In this document: one piece after another, positions 32,492 through 47,599 of the stretch
Numbering within the stretch: the stretch's first letter is position 1
Layout of the letters: each line of letters opens with the position of its first letter
Source of the DNA: Cercis canadensis
Lineage: Eukaryota > Streptophyta > Magnoliopsida > Fabales > Fabaceae
Length of the DNA: 64,000 bases
Assembly: GCA_003255065.1 (NCBI GenBank)
Contig: QAOA01003631.1
Location: 1,145,665 to 1,209,664, forward strand
Direction: 5' to 3'
Notes under the pieces: model-generated
Told to the model about the DNA's origin: nothing
Databases searched by the model: none
The model's input: only the letters and a program-made list of their open reading frames with translations
Made by a program: the position numbers and the translations under genes

Positions 32492-33280
32492 TTTCGTTCC
32501 TTCTTGCTCCGGATACTAGTGGTGCTGCTGCTTGATCATCACCTTCTACTTTGCTCCTTGAGAAACGGAAGAAGCGCGCCTATGAGAGATTACGAATTTT
32601 CTCGCTAACTACCTTTCTCTCTTCAGAGGAAAATAACTTCTTATCTGTATTAGGCACATGTTGGAGCAAGCACGCGGCGATTGGAATGATTATAATTTAG
32701 CATATAAAAATATTCGAATTCTATAATACTAAGTAAGTATGTCATACTACGTGGCAATTATACATAATTTTCATATTTTATTATATATAAAATATAATTT
32801 ATTTAATTTTTTAAATAAATTTAAAAACAGTTAATTTGTACACATATCATTTATTTATTAGTTATTTCTATGTAGTATAATATACTACATAAATATTAAA
32901 AATATCTAAAAAACCTCTAAAAATATAATGATCAGTATTAAATAATATGAGGATTGTATCGCAAACCATATGAATGTGTCATATCATATTAAAGTGACAA
33001 TAAAATGAAAAGTATGTAATATGAAGACTTAATTTTTATATTTTATTAAATATAAAATATAATTTATTATATTCTCTCAAACAATGAAATTTTTTATATA
33101 TTTTTTTGACATGATAAAATCTCTCTCAAATAAATTTAAAAATTATTAATTTGAGATTGTGAATTTTATATGTTATTTACATATTTACTGTTTTTACGTG
33201 GTATAACATACCACATTTATACTAAAAATATTTAAAGTTTCGTAACATAAAAAAACAGCATTAAATGATAATTAATGGAG

Positions 33281-33319
<39 letters not shown>

Positions 33320-35581
33320 NTTTTTTTTTCATGAATGCAGGTTCATATTCGGTTATACTGGACCTTTCTTTCCCTGAAAATATTCAATTCAGAGTTTATT
33401 TTCCAAGTCAAGTAATCTCAAAAATTGACTACAAACAAGTAACAACACGTTAGAAAAAATTGACTTGTATGAGATCACATCTGTTTAATCATTTTGAGAA
33501 GCAAAAACTAAAAAAATATCTTGTAACATGCTTTCAAAGGACATAAACTAAATTACATTAATTGTTGAGTAGATTTTCACAATGAAGTGGCCAATGAAAT
33601 GTGATCATAGACGTGATTGTTTTGAAATAGAAGTATAATTGAAAATATGCATGGGTGTCTCTAGTGTTTCATGTATGTCTAGTGATAAATTCTTTGAACA
33701 GAAAAGAGTTTTATGACAATCAATGCATTCAAGTGATTTGATTAGGCATTATGAATTCACAAGTTCAAAGAAAATAAATTGATATAATGAATTAAGCATT
33801 CTCAAAGTAGATAATAGATATTGAATAGACTCATAAGATGTGTATATTTACATATTGTACACTTTTTTTTTTCTTATCCCATTGGAGAAGATAACAAAAA
33901 GATATACTAAACTCAAAAGTTTATTTTCTTTTACCTACAAAAACTAAGTACAAGATCTTCCTTCAACAGTATACAATATATTGGTTCTGTTATTTTCTAA
34001 AAGGTACTTTTCAAGGTCCACATTCTCTTTGTCACTTTTCAAACTCAATCACCTCTTAACCACGCCCAACTCTCGTCTCTCCAAAAGATCATAAAGGGTT
34101 AAGGCATTTTAGAAAGAAGATATTGTCTCTGAATGAGTTTTTCAAAATTTAAACCCATTATCTTTTTACCTTAGATTATATAAATCCTATGCAATAAGCC
34201 ACACAAACGGCAATTCCAAATATTTAACGAGTAATGTAATTCACATCTCAAAGGAAGAAAGAAAAAAGTAATGGGATTTAGGGCTACCTCCCATCACACC
34301 CTCCCTTAACACATTTTTTTTTTGTTTATATAAATATTGAAAATTATTGATGTTTCTAGTTTCTACTCTGTCAATTAACTTACGCGACAGAACATAAATA
34401 AAATATCAAATACTCAGGTTTTTAAATCATAAATTCATAATACTAGATATTTGCTATGGATAGTAGGAATCAGTGGAACTGAAAACATGTCAAATAAATG
34501 AATAGACTGCATACCCAGTAAAAAGATGAAGTATAGGAACCATGCATGTTTTTACACTGACAACAGCATGTCGGCTTGAAAGCGATAAATTTTTTTGAAA
34601 GATACAATAATAAACTTTTAGGTATGTAAAAGAAAGAAAACACATCCCATGAAGAAATCATAAAAACAATTTTATGATATATTAGCTATTCTTCATGCAC
34701 TTAAATGGAATTGAATATAAACAAATTTACTGCACTTCAAAATCTTTCCATAAACTTCTACAATAATGCTTATTATAATATTATCTGTACTCTTTAATTC
34801 CATTTATTGCATTTTTCTCATTCTCACTTATAAGGAATCATACATTTTTTTTGCTACTAAATATTAAAATACTCACATTTCATGAGATAAAACATATAAT
34901 AAATAACAATTGCGTGTACCAAACAAGCACTAACGAAACCTAAATTAGAATATTATTTATGGATTAGAAACACATTGCACGGGTATGTGGAACACATTAG
35001 GCCCGAGAGTTACTTTAAGAATTCAATCGCTGAAAGAGAGAAAATACCATCGAAGAAGTAGCAATTATATGATCTCTTCCCTCAGCAATCACATCGTCTA
35101 GCCAAAAACAGATCCCACATGGAAAACAATGCCGGTGGGTATTATATAACAACAAAATTACATATGGACATCAATACAAAATGAGAACAAAATCAGCCGA
35201 GTCCCCTAGAAGCCCACAAAGATGTGCTCTACAAGGGAATTTCGGCGAATTGTGATATAATATCATCCATTCATAGCTAGCCAAAATTTTGAGCTTCAGT
35301 TAAGCCATTCTCTAAAATTGGAAGATGGTAAAAGGACTCGATACAAAAATTTAGGGAAATAAAGAAAATACTAAAATCAGTTGCTTCTTCATTCTGGTTA
35401 TGTACCTCAGCCTCTGAAAACTTGTGTCAGTGCTTCTCTATGGGCAAAAATTGTGAGGCCCCTTTCCTCCAAGCTCCAACTCCTCTCTGCCCAACAAAAA
35501 CAAAATGCCAATATACAGAACTGGAGTTGATATGACTTGTACTTAGATGCAAAGGTTGAACAGTTAGTGCCTGAGGTTAAG
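32492..35581. other. AT-rich spacer between the WD40 and Mei2-like genes
   Basis: No gene is visible. The left end carries the WD40 promoter and the right end the Mei2-like 3' untranslated region. Two blocks, about 32700-32890 and 32960-33200, repeat related AT-rich phrases (TATATAAAATATAATTTATT; ACGTGGTATAACATAC / CTACGTGGCAAT), suggesting an old duplicated non-coding repeat. Confidence 0.45.
33283..33329. repeat. Poly(T) tract with an unresolved base
   Basis: A run of 46 T broken by one N at 33320. The N probably marks a length that the assembler could not settle. Confidence 0.9.
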
Positions 35582-38500
35582 TTAGTCAGAGTATCTTGAA
35601 GAGCCCAATGAAGAATCCATTCCATTAGTAGACTCCTCACCACTTGCCAAAGTTGAAGGACTCCCTTGGCTGCGATTTTCCTCATTACCACAAGTGCGAG
35701 CTTTTCCAGGTCTCAATCTAATATTGGTACCCATGGGGAAGGGTTCCTGCAGAGAAAAATTGAATCAATTTTTTCCAAGGGTAGGATATCACCATTCACC
35801 AGAACAAATAGATATCAGAAATGTGTGGTTAGATGGAATTGAAAATTACAAAGCTGAACAATTTCTTTTTCATAAAAATTCACTCACTAAGTATAATTGG
35901 AACCATAGTCTCTTAATTGATAGCGCAGCCTGTTGAATGCACACTAGTATATTATTCCTATAGGAACCAGTTTCTGGCAGGCATGATTACCAGTTTACCA
36001 CTATATTGAGGAATTAGTTTCATTCAATTAATTGCATATAATACCCGCCCTAGATTGGTTATTACCACTCTCAATGTATGACAACCATTAGACTTTCCAA
36101 GTGTAAACATAAGATATCAGGAGCTAGTTTGAAAGTAAAGAAGGCAACGGAAGTAAATGAAGAAAGTCAGTATATGTGACTTGCGTGTTACTTTGACCAG
36201 CCAAACATGCAAATTATCAGTGGGAAGCATTCAGGTAATATAAGAGGCCCTTTGTAAATTTACAAGTGAAAAATAACATAAACAAGCAACAAAACTAATT
36301 TTACATCATACCGGATCGCCAGCATTCGGGCCATCTGTATGGAAAAGAATAGGGCGGCAACGTTTATCTTCATTCATCAAGCTTGAATTCTGGAAATGAG
36401 CAATAAGAGCAGATTTTCCCTGAATTCGGGCATATGCAAGTGAAGCTACCTTTTCACTGTTAAACTTCTCCCATTTTTTCCCATTGAATGCCTGCATGAT
36501 GTTTCTTATCAATTAGCTAAATAAGGAAACAGATTAACAAAGACAATTCATATTGCAAGGATAAATAATTCAAATTACTGTTTAATAAGAGCTCTCAAAA
36601 TAACCTGATGAAATGGAATAATCTGACCAGGATCAATCATATTGATGAATGCATAGCCAACATTACATTTGTTCTGCAATGATTTGTATAATTGAATTAG
36701 GATCGCAATTAGTATTTCTTCTCTAAAAGAAAGAATCAACCAGCCACAAATAAATTCTTGCCTTGAAGTCAATTGGCAAATACAGAAAATCATAAGTTCC
36801 CCGACATTGCTCATCTATGGCTGCAAGAAGCATCTTTGAAGTATACCTGCAAAGAATACATCCCATAAATCAAAGGAAAAGGAGAAATCAGAAGACAGGT
36901 GCCACAAAGCTTGAATGCTTTACAACCTCTAAAATCTATTAAGTGTGGTTAATTGATAGACCAACATAAAAAGTATATATTAAATATGCACAGGCATGGG
37001 TATGCATGCGTAGAGAGAGAAAGAGAGAATTTATTTGCATGGTTAGCACTTCAAAATGAAGAATACAAACAACAAATTATTACTTGCCAACCAGGTGTAA
37101 AATCATTAAATGTAAAGCATCTATTTATGTAAATATTACCTAGATCTTAAAAAATCTATCAAAATCAAACAATGCTTTTCAGGCATATGAAAAACTTTGG
37201 CAGTGCAATGTTCTATGGTAAATTGAAGGTAAAAGATAACAGTCTAAGCAATAAAAGGGTCAAAACATGTGGGAAGGGAATGGACATACTTGTTGGGAAT
37301 GTTCTTTATCATAAGCGTTGTTCGGTTGTCTTCCCCTCGCAGTATGCGGCCAAGGTCTAGCTCATATTGCTTTTTGTCCGCACTGTTAGTATTTACTTCA
37401 CTTCTTCGGTGATAGAGGTTTCGCATTCGCTCATTGGTAGAATCAAATTTTGACATTGAAGTCATGGGATGTCTCCCAGGGAAAACATGTGACAATTGCT
37501 TAGGAGAGCTCTGCCCAGCATTGGACATAAATTCTGTGCCATTTCCACCAACATGAGAAAGCATGTTGTGAGAAGAAAACTCTGGGGGATGCAATTGCCA
37601 GGAACGAGGAAACCCTGTACTCCCCAGAGAACCCAAGTGAAAACCAGAAGCTTCAGGAGACTCTCCCAAATAAGAATATTGCCTATCCCAGGGGGAAGCT
37701 GTAACAACTGGTGCAGATCCAACATGGTGCTCTATATGTGATGCTCTCAACATATGAGGCGGTGTTCTAGGAAAGTTGGGCACTTGTGGAAGGCTAGGAG
37801 CACATGGTGCTTTTTGCCAAAGCATGGGACTTGATGGAGACTGCTGATGCAGATTGGAGCTGTTCCACATGTGATAAAGTCCAGGACGTGGGCAGCTCCC
37901 ATTTCCTTAAAGATCCAAAATAAAACAAAAATTTCAAATCAGGATTCAAATGTAAAACAATTCCATCCACATCACAAACAAGAGTGTCTTCATCCTTTAA
38001 TTACCCACCTTCTACCACCCAAACGTCAATAGAAAGGTATTCAATTCAACAGGCTTAAACTCAGATAGGTGTGTCTAAAATCGTACAAATCAATATTTTC
38101 AGTTTTAAATAGTAATTTTAATTTCTGGTTTATAAGAAAAATGAGCATCCAGTGCATATTTATTGACAGTTCCATTCAAAGAAAACAATAAATTCACCAT
38201 GTGCAAAAATTTTGCTCCTTCCTAAAACTTGCAAAAATATATAGATACAAATGAATTGGCACATAAAAATCCATTGCACTTACCTCCTCCATTAAATTCC
38301 ATGATGCTCCCAGTTGAACCCATCCCTTGAATGTGCCTGCTATCAGAACCTTCTGTCACACCAGTACTAATATTGCCAGCCATATTGCTAATGGTGCTTG
38401 GAAAGTTGTAAGGACTGCCATTAGCTAAACCATCATGATACTCAGGGAAGGAATGAGGATGGAATCTTGGAACACATGCAAATTTCATTGCATCAACAAA

Positions 38501-41500
38501 GTTACTGGATTCGCAAACACCAGATGCTTTTCCAGCAGATGCCCCCATTACAGTGTTGTGGATGCCAGAATTTCCATGAGAGAATGCATTATCAATAAAT
38601 ACATTCATAGGAGGCCCTATTGCAGATTGAAATCCCTGATTGGATCCACTATCCAAGCAGCCCACTCCGGAAGACATTGCTGCTGTAAATGATGTCTAGT
38701 GAGAGCAAGAACAGCATTTGTTTCCTAAGGGAAAAAAATAACTTCAAGCAAACACAACCATACCCTTCTGTCTTAATGACAAGTTGTCACAAAGACTTTG
38801 ACCAAGATCAGGTTCATCTTGCCCCTTCTGAGACTGCTGCATGAGGCTACAAAGCATGGTTTCCATGATTATTTACAAAAGAAAGGAGGAATAACTTTCT
38901 ATTCACTAAGAGCAGGTGATTTATGAACTCCTTTAACCACTTAAAAATCAAAACTCTATAAAAGGTGGTTAGAAAGAATAGACAAATTCACAATAAGACC
39001 AATGGTTGACATTATGCCTGTTAAGAGCAGCACGTTTACAAAGAAGAAATTAGTTATAACAGCTAATTAAAAATATAAAATAAAATTAAAGGAAGAAAAA
39101 GAAATAACCACCATGTTGCACCCCTTGGATGGCCTGGTTCAAGCTTGATCTGCTTCCCAGCAATGTCACTCCTGTTCAATGCATGAAGAGCAGCTTCCGC
39201 AGCTCGCACATCATAAAACTCTATAAACTTGTGATGATTCACTTCTGGAGTTTCATAGATCTGCAAGCAAATACGAAAGTAGTTACTGATGCCTGCATCA
39301 TCTTCCTAATGTACAAAAAACAAAAATGGGTGAAATTAACAAGAACTTACTTCTTTAACTTCTCCATAAAATCTAAAAATCTGATGAAGCTCATCATTTG
39401 ACACAGAAGAATCAAGACCAGATAGCACCAGTGTACCATGGCTAATATCCTTCTCTGGAGCATTGCCCTAACATGTCAGCAAATTAAGATAGTTCCGTAA
39501 GCAAAGCATTGAAAATATGAACCAGTAGTAATACTAAAAGATGATGGCAAGAAGAATAACATTATCAACTTCATCTCCCAAATGATAAATATGAAAAAGG
39601 AATGATGCATGCAGAAAAAGTGATTAAGAATCATACCTTTGGAATTGAATAATGTATGTCAAGTTTCCTAGACCTCAATGACCTATTTTGAAGTGCTTTC
39701 ATTGCATTTTGTGCTGCCCTTAGATCATAATAAGAAATCATAACAAAGCCACGATGCTTGCAGGCCGTATAAGTGGTTCGGATGTCTCCATATTGCTGTC
39801 AGAACAAACATAATAGTCCATTTAGTTTCTATTATTAGTGGTATGAAACGCTTGCTGAGATTATGAACATAACAGCTATCGACAAAGAAGAATTAGTGCA
39901 CCTCAAAGAGAGCCTTTAATTCAGAATCTTCAACATTGCTATTGATGTTTCTAACAAAAAGTGTTCTAGAGGGTTGTCCACCAAAAGGAAGCTTCCCTTT
40001 AGAACCTCCAAAGTAAATAGAATCTCCATCCAGACCAACAATTCTTTTTCCTGAACTTAGATGTTCTTCCCCTTCCAGCTCCATGCCTCCACCACTGCTA
40101 AACAAATCAAAATCTTCCAAGTCATCACTTGCACTGGCAGGAGCATTGTGTCCTAACTTATCAATGACACCAGAAAACAGATCATCTTCATCAGGAAGGA
40201 AATTCCCAATAGTCTCAGCCTCAATCTCTTCAAGAGGTACGTAAGGTTCTTTCTCAGGAGGGGAACCCACAGTAAGGGGCTGATGAGACAGAACATCATT
40301 CCCCATTAACCTCACTGCACCGAAAGTGCATATCAGCAAATAATGCATAGAGGAGCATATCAATTTAACTAGCATTAAAATCCCAAAATTTAAGAGAAAT
40401 GTGATAATACTTGAGTTTTATTTATTTTGGGGGAGAAAGGGTTACAGAAAGGTGTCTGCAACATTTGGGAAGATAATGTTCATCTAAATTTTTCTTGCAT
40501 TGATAATAGCAAACTAATGCAACAAAAACCTGTTTCTAAAGTATTAAAAGGATAAAGGACATCAGCATTGCTCACTTGAGTGCTGTAATCCCTATTATAT
40601 ATGTGTGCTAGTTATCTTAGTGTGCATGAAAGAGGATCTTACACTTTTGGCTAAATATCTCAGATAGTGAGCTTGAGAATAGACTACTTTCACGAGAGGC
40701 AGCATCAGTGACAATCTTGTTTCCAATTAAACCATATGAGCTAGATGCTGGCTGTGTATAAACATTAGACCATGATCTGGGATAATGATTCAGGGATTCC
40801 TTAGAAGACTTCAACATATCCCTAATACCTTCTTCTCCACCAACAATTTTTGCAGATAGAACCATCTGTGACATTGGCAAGCCTGTCTTCGCACTTATTT
40901 CTTGGGGTGACGATGCATTCAAAATGCTTCCATGTGATGCCCCCATACCATTCTTACCTGAAAATTGAATATTACGCAATTTACTTTATCCAGTAAATAT
41001 TTCCAAATTCTGCATATAACTAGTTATTCATGGAAAACATGCACGACCATGCACAAATATGAATACACACATACGTAGATAGGGAATTACTACTTTCAAA
41101 CTTAGAACAATAAAAAGCAATAAAATCTTAATACCATCTATCCCAAAGCATATATTTGTGCTTCCATCCTGCAGAGTGCAGTATCTCAACTCATGAACCA
41201 CCATTAATATCTCATGTATACCACAATTAAAAATTACAAGAACAGAGGAGTGAGCTATACATGCATTTTATAAGGCTGTTTTCAGTAAAGATTGCAGCAA
41301 AGAGATCTTCAACGCAAGTGAAACAAATATGTTAGTCTTAGAATTTAAAACAATTCCTCATATATTTGTACCCATTACATCGATAATCATTGTTCCATGT
41401 GCAAAAAACATGTGTACAATGATCAAAACAGAAAGAGAAATATCAACTGAAAAGTCCAAACAATAATGATTAGTCAGTTAAGGTATACATAGAGAATTTA

Positions 41501-42044
41501 TGGAAAAGTCCTCCTAAAAATTAACAACTGCAAACAATAGTGACTTGTCAATTACTAGACTGAATGCTTGAAACAATTAACTCAATCATAAGAATTTATA
41601 TCTGTTAGTTAGTAAGTTTGGGGCATCAATCATAGAATTGAAACACGAGCAAACCAGTAAAGTATATAAGACTATTTTGAACAAATCATGAGTCTAATGG
41701 TCCTCACCTTGTTGGTAATGATCATGGATGGGTTTTGGCTTCTGCAATCCAACATTCCTCTACCCAATAAAAGTTCCACACAGGTTCAGAAAACAAACAT
41801 GTCAGAAAGCCATTAGCATTGGAGCCACTGAGAAGTTCATTAACATTTTGAAAAAGAAGACCCAAGTCCTAAACAGTAAAATGTTCTATGGAACTGGTAA
41901 GCATTAGCTTCTTGAGGTCATACGATAAAAGTAAAAGTAAAATGAGACTTATAGGATAATAAGTACCTCAGATCTAAAGGAGATGTCTTCAAAAAAGTGG
42001 GATGAGGCAGATGCGACCCTTTGATCCATTATTTCAAAAGGCAT
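35582..42044 (-). CDS. AML1: Mei2-like RNA-binding protein (AML1/AML4 clade)
   Basis: Plant homologue of fission yeast Mei2, an RNA-binding protein; family members act in meiosis and vegetative meristem growth. Fourteen coding exons: 42044-41967, 41759-41708, 40957-40643, 40314-39902, 39795-39637, 39467-39351, 39260-39112, 38846-38764, 38682-38284, 37905-37290, 36846-36762, 36673-36605, 36491-36312, 35746-35582 (2880 nt, 959 residues; AML1 is slightly over 900). It starts MPFEIMDQRVASASSHFFED. RRM1 begins near 262 (PSRTLFVRNINSNVED) and RRM2 near 348 (GTLVLSGLDSSVSNDELHQI). The diagnostic C-terminal Mei2 RRM begins near 783 (TTLMIKNIPNKYTSKMLLAA; NKCNVGYAFINMID; AFNGKKWEKFNSEKVA). An acidic LPDEDDLFSGV motif precedes RRM1. 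The intron after 36762 starts with GC rather than GT. It probably has a long, spliced 5' leader. Confidence 0.95.
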
Positions 42045-43500
42045 CCCGCAGCTCAGAGTCCAGAAGCAGAAACTCTGGGAAGAGAACAATTACTGGAGAG
42101 CTCCTCACTTGCCGGCTACGTCAGACTCTATTCCTCGTCATCTGTTGGAAATTCAAGGTCATTTGCCCGACAAACGCCAGATAACAGTAAACATGGCACT
42201 CATTAATGAAACTGCTACTGCGGACGCGACTGACCTCCATTATTTCAACATCCCCTCGAAAAAGAAGGGTTAAAAACGATTAATTGAAACCCTGCGAGAC
42301 GCTTCCTAGATTCTAACCGCATAATTTAAAGAGATCGGTGTAAAACTAAGCCAAAAATTAGTTATATCCTCAACTAAAAACCACCAGAAGGACGAACAAA
42401 ACAAGATCATATTGGCAAATGAAGAAAGCTCGTTGCTTACCTACCAGCGACCTAACACGGTTCGCCCATTTAATTGCCACGAAAATGCAGGAAAAATTAA
42501 ACAAAACCATCAATAGAAGTAGGAAATTCTTATCCAACAGTAAGCAAAGAATACCTCCTCCCCTTTCCTTGCAGTTCTCTTTTTTTTGTGATAAATAAAA
42601 TAAAGCGGCATCTAGCTTAAGTTTACAATACTCCGCCTTGGTTTTGTCAAAAACCTAGGCAGATGGGAAGGGAATTTCACATGAAAATCCTTAAACAATG
42701 ACAGATCAAGTGCAAAAATCCAATTTTTCAAAGAGGGAGGAAACAGTTATTTCCATAAAAGAGTTTCTAAATCAAATATAAACTCTGAATCAGTGACGCC
42801 AAGAGGAAATTATTTCCAAACAGAAGGCTAATTATTCAAATAAACACAAATCATAATTTTTCAAACCAATAAATGCGCACCTTCAAAACTTGAACACAAT
42901 CTCGCGGGCACACCCCCAAAAACAAAAACTCTTTCTTCCTCTGTTTCTCCACAAAATTCAGCAAGCTGCTCATCTGGAAACTTGAGAAGAAAGAGAAAAG
43001 ATGAATCCTGTGGGAGGTCTATGACATGAAGAATTGAGAAATGGGGGATCTAAGCATATTTCCAACTTCGCTGCAAAAATCTGCTTTCTTCTCTCTCTGC
43101 ATTGCTTTACCGGCTATTGCTCACCACAGAAGAAAAGGAGAAAAAAAATAGAGAAATGTTTCCAAGGAGACACAGAATATTTCTTTCCCTTTTTTGCTTG
43201 TTTATATCAACCCAAACACCACTCTTACATGCAAAAAAAATTAAGAATAAGGAAGAGGAATAACAATTCGCAGCTCAAATCGGAGAAAATGAAGATTCCG
43301 ACGAACGTAGAGCGATTCTCCGGCGAGATTGCGCTCGCCGGTCGCCCTCTGGTTTGTAGAGAGAATCAGACAACACAACAACAGTTAGAGTTTTGACAGA
43401 GAGAGAGAGAGAGAGGAAGAGGAGGAGGGAGAGAAAGCGTGTTAGTTGGCTTTAAAATACAATACAAACAGAAGAGAACGAAAAAAAGAAGAAAAGAAAA
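42045..43500 (-). promoter_or_regulatory. Long 5' leader and promoter region of the Mei2-like gene
   Basis: About 1.4 kb upstream of the Mei2-like ATG lacks a separate gene. Minus-strand donor-like sites (GGTAG|GTAAGC near 42441; GGAG|GTATTC near 42554) suggest one or two leader introns. A (GA)n run at 43399-43415 reads as a CT repeat on the gene strand and lies near the likely transcription start, a common setting in plant leaders. The plus-strand frame 43034-43396 is antisense and not convincing. Confidence 0.45.
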
Positions 43501-46500
43501 TAGAGAGAGAAGGGAGAATAAATAGGCGCGGGTTTTGTGTGCGTGTATGCGTGTGTTTTGGGTCCTGGTTGTAATTGTAATAATAAACTAAAACAGATAA
43601 ACTTCGAAACAAATCAGACCCGTCCCTATATCTACGAGCGCCTTTTTTGTGTTCAAGATGAAGCAGTTTTGTTTTGGTTGTTTCTTTTCTTTTTTATCTA
43701 ACTTGTCGTATTTTTGGCTCGCTTCCGAGTTCCGTGTGGTGTGAGCCGCCGTCTAATTAAATTTCATTTTGGATAAAGTTTAACTTAATTTAGGTTTATT
43801 TTATTACTGCTGTGTTGGTTATCCATGTTTTTCTCTTAATGGTTCCTTTATTACAACTAGCGTTTTCATTTACACTGCGCTAATTAAAAAAAGTTAAAAA
43901 AATATAAAATGTACATATATTAACAAAAATAAGAAATAGAATATAGCAGGGATCAAGGATCATATAATTTTAAAAATAAGAGGGGAAATGTTTAAATATA
44001 AACAATTATTGGTATTTATATTTAAAATTAACAGAGTGAACTTGGATTGAAAATGTATTCTCTTCTCTAATATAAGTATAATAGCATCAAATTCTATTTT
44101 TGCATAACAAGATATGAATAATAAATTGGTTTTAGATGATTAATTATCTTTTGTGACTGAAAACTTCAAATTATTATAAAGGGAAAACAAAAACATGAAA
44201 GTTATGTTTCTGGTTAAAATCAACATAAATATGGGATATTTTTTTGTTCAGTGTTGCTTGTTACATAATGTAGTGCGTGAGTGTCGTGTACGAAAATGTT
44301 TTGGATCAATGGACTAATTAGCTGTCCTATTTAATATCAGTATTATTAAAATTTAAAAATTGGGTTAAGATCTTGCTGCGGCATTTTGTCCACTCCAAGA
44401 AGAATTGAATTTATGAATCTCTCTATCTATCTGTTACGTTGATTTATTTATTCGAGAGACAAAACTTGAACCTGCGGATGCGGATGTCGCCTCTCTCTTT
44501 CCTTTATGGTGCTGTGTGTGGACTGTGGATAATCTCAGCTTGCCAGATGCCACCAATCAGCGGCAACTTTTTGCTCCTATACCCAACCACATGGCCAATC
44601 ATTTATTCTGAACCTCTCATTCATTATTTTATAGTGTTAGTATTATTGTGTTATAAATAAATGAGAATGACTTATTAGTTATTACACAATAACACATTTT
44701 ACATTTTGCGAGTTAATTAATAAAAAATATATAAATGCATGGAGTAGAGTTCAAATTACACTAATTGTTTTATTATTTTTTCACTTTTGACTGCAATTTT
44801 GAATTTAAACACATGACTCATAAGTTTTAAATGATTTTAATATCATTCAATTAAAAATATTTAATATTTTAATATATATTTATGCAAGTCTAATTAATAT
44901 TCAAATAACATTACTCAAACTAAATTAATAGTATGACTCAAATTATACATTTTAATAAAATTAATAATTTTAACTCAATATTCACATTTACTTTGTATTA
45001 CACTTAAAAGTATAAGTTACTATTATCAATCACTCGACTTTGATGGTCAATATAGTATTATCTATAAATTTAAAATAGAGTAAAATAATATGATCAATCT
45101 TTTTTTTTTTTCACAAGGCAATCCTATATATTTAGTGTGAAATTAATTTTTGCTTGAGTTTTTATAATTTAAGTTATATTATTATTATTATTAGTTTATC
45201 ACCCTTTAAAATGAGCGGTGTATTTTCCTTTGTCTTTTTCCTATTTTTTTTGTTTATTTTGGTTACCTCATTCCTCACTTTGTTTGTTTTTTTAAAAAAA
45301 AAATTACATGCATTACAATTTACAGTAATAACAATTAATTTTATTTTTCTTATTTTTAATGTTTCCCCTTGTTTAATTAACAAACGATGTTAGCATTTAT
45401 AATCGTGTTTGTATGGTGCAGTTTTAATTGTTATATTTTTCTTTTGGATTTGTTTGTTATAAATTTATTGTAAGCATAATTGTATATAACAATTTCTATA
45501 TGTCGCTAAAAATTTAAAACTGCTCGCCTGGTTGAAATCAACCATGTTTTTATTATATTTCATCTCAAAAAAGAAAATTGCATAGTACGTAAATGCCATC
45601 ACATACAGGTTTTATCAGACAACTAACATTCATGCTTTCGTGTTTGTAATTGTATCATCCAGGCTGTTCTTAGTTATAATTTCACCACACGAGCGATTCC
45701 GTGCAAGGTGCAACTATATCTATACATAGTTGCTAAAATTAATTGCCTGATGAAATTAACAGTTTTTGTTTGTTTTGTTTAATGGGCCGTGCTGGGCATG
45801 GTAAATGTCACTGTAGTTTTGTTTCATTGTACGGCTGACATGATATACTATAAACATATCAAATTAGTTTCTAAAATCATTTATCTGATAATAAGTTCTG
45901 GATCATATTGTTAAACCAAACACACACTTAAAACTTAAACTATTCCATTTCCTCATCATGTGTCACTACAGACCAGACCACAAAGAGAGTTTATTAAAAT
46001 ACTATTGGCTTATGTACTCTAATAACTTTTTAGACACATTAAAATAAATCCTACAATAAATTGCATGTAGACTCCATATTTTTGTGCCTTGCAAATATAT
46101 ATACCAGAAGTACTTCATAAATTTTCTACCTCACTCAAAAAAAAAAAAAAAAAAAAACTTANAAAAAAACCTGAATGGCCTCTTCTTATATTTATTATTT
46201 ATTTAATTTAAAGGATTCATGGCACGATTGCAACACTAAGTCACTAACCAATAGATTTCATTTCATGCTTATCCGGGGAACTATTCAATTATTGGCATTT
46301 TAATGCATATAAATGATATTAGTTTATGAATCAAGAGATCAATACCTTTTAGATGCGGATTAAGGCATTATTAACACATTTTCAAATCGATAAATTTTAA
46401 CATAAATCCTATATTTTTTTTTGCTACTTCAGGGAAAAAAAAACTTGATATTTTGCATCATTGACAAGCATAAATTCCCAATTTGAATTTCTTTTTATAT

Positions 46501-47599
46501 TCAACAAATGAACTCTCGAGTTTGGATAAAGGATGTATTAATGTCTAATGGTGGCACGTTTTTATATTTAATTAGCAAAACTATTTGAAATTCAAATAAT
46601 GGTCCCCTTTTCCAGCCTTCCTGCTTAGCTTAGACCACAACGTTAATGAAGCATGTGACTATGTGAGAGACAATAGTCATTAACGTAGTGTAGAGAGTAG
46701 ATACACATACGTCAAACCAGAACCAAAAGATTGCACGTTGATAAAAGCAAGTGAAGCGTCACCACAAAAAAGAAATAAGAAACAAACATGTATATATGGG
46801 TATGGGTGTGGGAAGCAGCAGCATATGTAAATGCAGTTGCTAACAAATTTGCCTCAAAGGGGAGGGAGGGTGATTGTGAATCGCGAACGGAACGGAACGG
46901 TTTAAAGAATCATTATGAGAGAGAGGAAAAGGGTTCATCACCACGTGGTTCTGTGCTCATGGCCTCATCGCCGTTCGATTCAAAGCCGGTTTTGTATGTA
47001 AGATGGATGGTGACAGCCGAATAGGCGAATATTTTTGGAACCATTTTCGGAAGCATGGAATCATGGACAAATTATAGTGAAAAATACTCGTACATATTTA
47101 TGGATGGAAATATTTTCTTAAAAAATTATTGTTTAGTTTTAAAATTTTGAAGAAAAGAGTAAATACTATTTCGTTTTAAATAATTTTTTTTAATTTAATT
47201 TTTTTATATAATGTGAAATATTTAAAATATTCATTAGTATTATTTAATTATTTTGTTCACATAAATTATTATATTCTAGTGTTACATGATTATTTTGTTT
47301 ATAAATATAGTTAAAAAATAAATAAAATAACCACATAATATAAAAAAAATTAGATATTAAAAAGTTTAGAGTGAAAAAAATTATCTCATTCTAAGACTAA
47401 AATATATCACAATTCTTAACAATAACTTATAATGATACTTATAGATTATCTATTAAAAAATATTTAACATAGTATAAGAAGAACTAAATTAAAATATTAT
47501 TTTATTTAAAATCAAATAGTATTTTCTTTAAACCAAACAATAAATTTTTTATTTTAAATGAATATATTGTTTTTATATAATGTTTTTAAATATCCAAAT

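Noticed and set aside
41135..41168. Possible extra 34-nt exon in Mei2-like intron 2 with good splice signals
   Set aside because: Including it shifts the phase so that the following exon (GKNGMGASHG) is lost; skipping it keeps the frame.
45154..45393. Phe/Leu-rich 79-codon frame that looks like a membrane peptide
   Set aside because: Composition follows from T-rich DNA; no start context, motif or conservation clue.
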